DNA of 6,371 nucleotides from Aquificaceae bacterium (lineage in GTDB: Bacteria; Aquificota; Aquificia; Aquificales; Aquificaceae). This document shows, piece after piece, positions 5,538 through 6,371 of this stretch (within the stretch, counting starts at the first letter, position 1; every line of letters begins with the position of its first letter). The translations under genes and the position numbers were made by a program. The notes below the pieces were generated by a model. That model worked only from the letters and a program-made list of their open reading frames with translations, searched no databases and was not told the DNA's origin. Location of the stretch: contig WGFS01000145.1 of the NCBI GenBank assembly GCA_015492115.1, positions 1-6,371 of the forward strand. Reading direction: 5' to 3'.

Positions 5538-6371
5538 ATGAGGAAACTAAGGAAACTTGGACCCGGGATAATAACAGGAGGGGCAGGGGACGATCCCGCG
5601 GGCATACTTACATACACGATAGTTGGAGCGACCACTGGTCTTTCACAGCTGTGGTTGATGCTCCTCTCTACGCCCATGATGATAGCGGTTCAGGACACCT
5701 CCGCAAAGCTCGCCCTCGTTACGGGTAAGAGCCTTCCCGAAATACTCAACAGGTATTACTCAAGGAAGGTCACGTACTTTATAGTCCTATGCCTCGTTTT
5801 CGCAAACGTGCTTACCATAGGGGCAGATCTTGAGGCGATAGCGACTATACTTGAAGTCCTGACAGGGATAAGAGCGGTTTACTTTCTGGCTCCCATAACC
5901 CTTCTCATAGCATACCTGATAGTGTTTGAGGCTTACAGAACGATAAAGAGGGTTCTCATACTTTTATCCTCTCTCCTCACAGTCTATCTGCTCTCTGCGG
6001 TGGTAGCCAGACCAGAACTTAAGGAGCTCCTTCTAAACACCTTCGTTCCCCGCCTTGAGCTTAATTCTTCCTTCACACTTTCAGCACTCGGACTGCTCGG
6101 GACAACCATATCCCTTACATGATATTCTGGCAGGCTGACGAGGAAAAGGAGGAACATGCGACGGTTTCTCAGGCGAGGGAGATGACATTTGATACAGCGG
6201 TCGGTATGGTGTACTCCAACCTTATCGCCTATTCCATAATAGTTTCATCGGCGGTTATGCTCTTCGGAAGTAAGGGTATAAAAACCCTGGCTGATGCGTC
6301 GCTGGCTTTGAAACCGGTTGCCGGTGAGTACGCCTTCCTCCTGTTTAGTCTGGGTGTGATCGTTGCAGGAT
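5538..6371 (+). pseudogene. Nramp-related (SLC11-like) metal transporter, frameshifted, 3' end beyond the window
   Basis: An inner-membrane divalent-metal transporter of the Nramp superfamily. The first frame (194 residues, TGA at 6120-6122) begins GPGIITGGAGDDPAGILTY (8-26), carrying the TM1 metal-site motif in the DDPAG form rather than the classical DPGN, then VQDTSAKLALVTGKSLPEIL (51-70) and NVLTIGADLEAIATI (90-104). It breaks after LLGTTIS. The family then continues from 6113 in the -1 frame (PYMIFWQADEEKEE...) and stays open for 86 codons to the window end. One base is missing in the CCC run at 6112-6114. The TM6 motif that is MPH in classical MntH would here be Ser-Pro-Tyr, so the metal-binding Met and His are replaced, as in divergent Nramp-related clades. 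The substrate is therefore uncertain (Mn, Fe, Mg or other). GAGGTGA lies directly before the ATG, with short spacing. A real mutation and a sequencing error are both possible. Confidence 0.85.
6111..6122 (+). other. Single-base frameshift site in the Nramp-related gene
   Basis: The sequence TCCCTTACATGA reads Ser-Leu-Thr-stop in the upstream frame. Adding one C gives Ser-Pro-Tyr-Met and joins exactly to the downstream family homology. The short C run is a typical place for an indel. No canonical X-XXY-YYZ slippery heptamer is present, so programmed frameshifting is not supported by the sequence. Confidence 0.8.

Noticed and set aside
6111..6122. Programmed -1 ribosomal frameshift in the Nramp-related gene
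   Set aside because: The codons at the site (TCC CTT) re-pair poorly after a one-base slip, there is no canonical slippery heptamer, and transporters of this family are not known to need one.

Overview
The window looks like a stretch of a compact thermophile genome, most likely a member of the Aquificota (Aquifex/Hydrogenobacter/Hydrogenivirga-like). This is inferred from codon habits (Arg almost always AGG/AGA, Ile very often ATA), charged Lys/Glu-rich proteins, gaps of 14 to 51 bp or overlaps between genes, and single unlinked housekeeping genes (dcd, pyrB). No database search was possible, so the phylum is a guess of moderate strength. There are no RNA genes, insertion sequences or CRISPR arrays, and no gene-free stretch over 300 bases.

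Layout. Positions 1-1737 hold two minus-strand envelope genes: a Bax-like glucosaminidase (880-1737), then a secreted polysaccharide deacetylase (965 down past the left edge) whose signal peptide is read out of frame from the end of the glucosaminidase gene. A 24-bp divergent gap separates them from a plus-strand run: dcd (1762-2295), an inactive LytM/M23-type lipoprotein coupled to it by an ATGA overlap (2292-2714), and a small secreted six-cysteine protein (2721-2969). pyrB (2984-3868, minus) converges on that run with a 14-bp gap. A 36-bp divergent gap separates pyrB from a plus-strand run: an APC-family permease (3905-5212), an 86-residue acidic protein of unknown function (5264-5524), and an Nramp-related metal transporter (5538 past the right edge). 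The transporter's frame is broken by one missing base at about 6113.

How the genes may work together. The glucosaminidase, deacetylase and EnvC/NlpD-like lipoprotein all belong to cell-wall remodelling and lie around one short divergent promoter. The six-cysteine protein has mirror-symmetric cysteine spacing (6-3-13-3-6) with a twin CX3C core, and the lipoprotein beside it has two extra cysteines, which together suggest disulfide-stabilised periplasmic proteins. dcd and pyrB supply pyrimidine nucleotides and look like housekeeping genes with unrelated neighbours, as is usual in scattered genomes of this kind. I saw no clear new defence or mobile system. The most unusual items are the six-cysteine protein, the inactive LytM lipoprotein, and the frameshift exactly in the metal-site helix of the Nramp-like gene.
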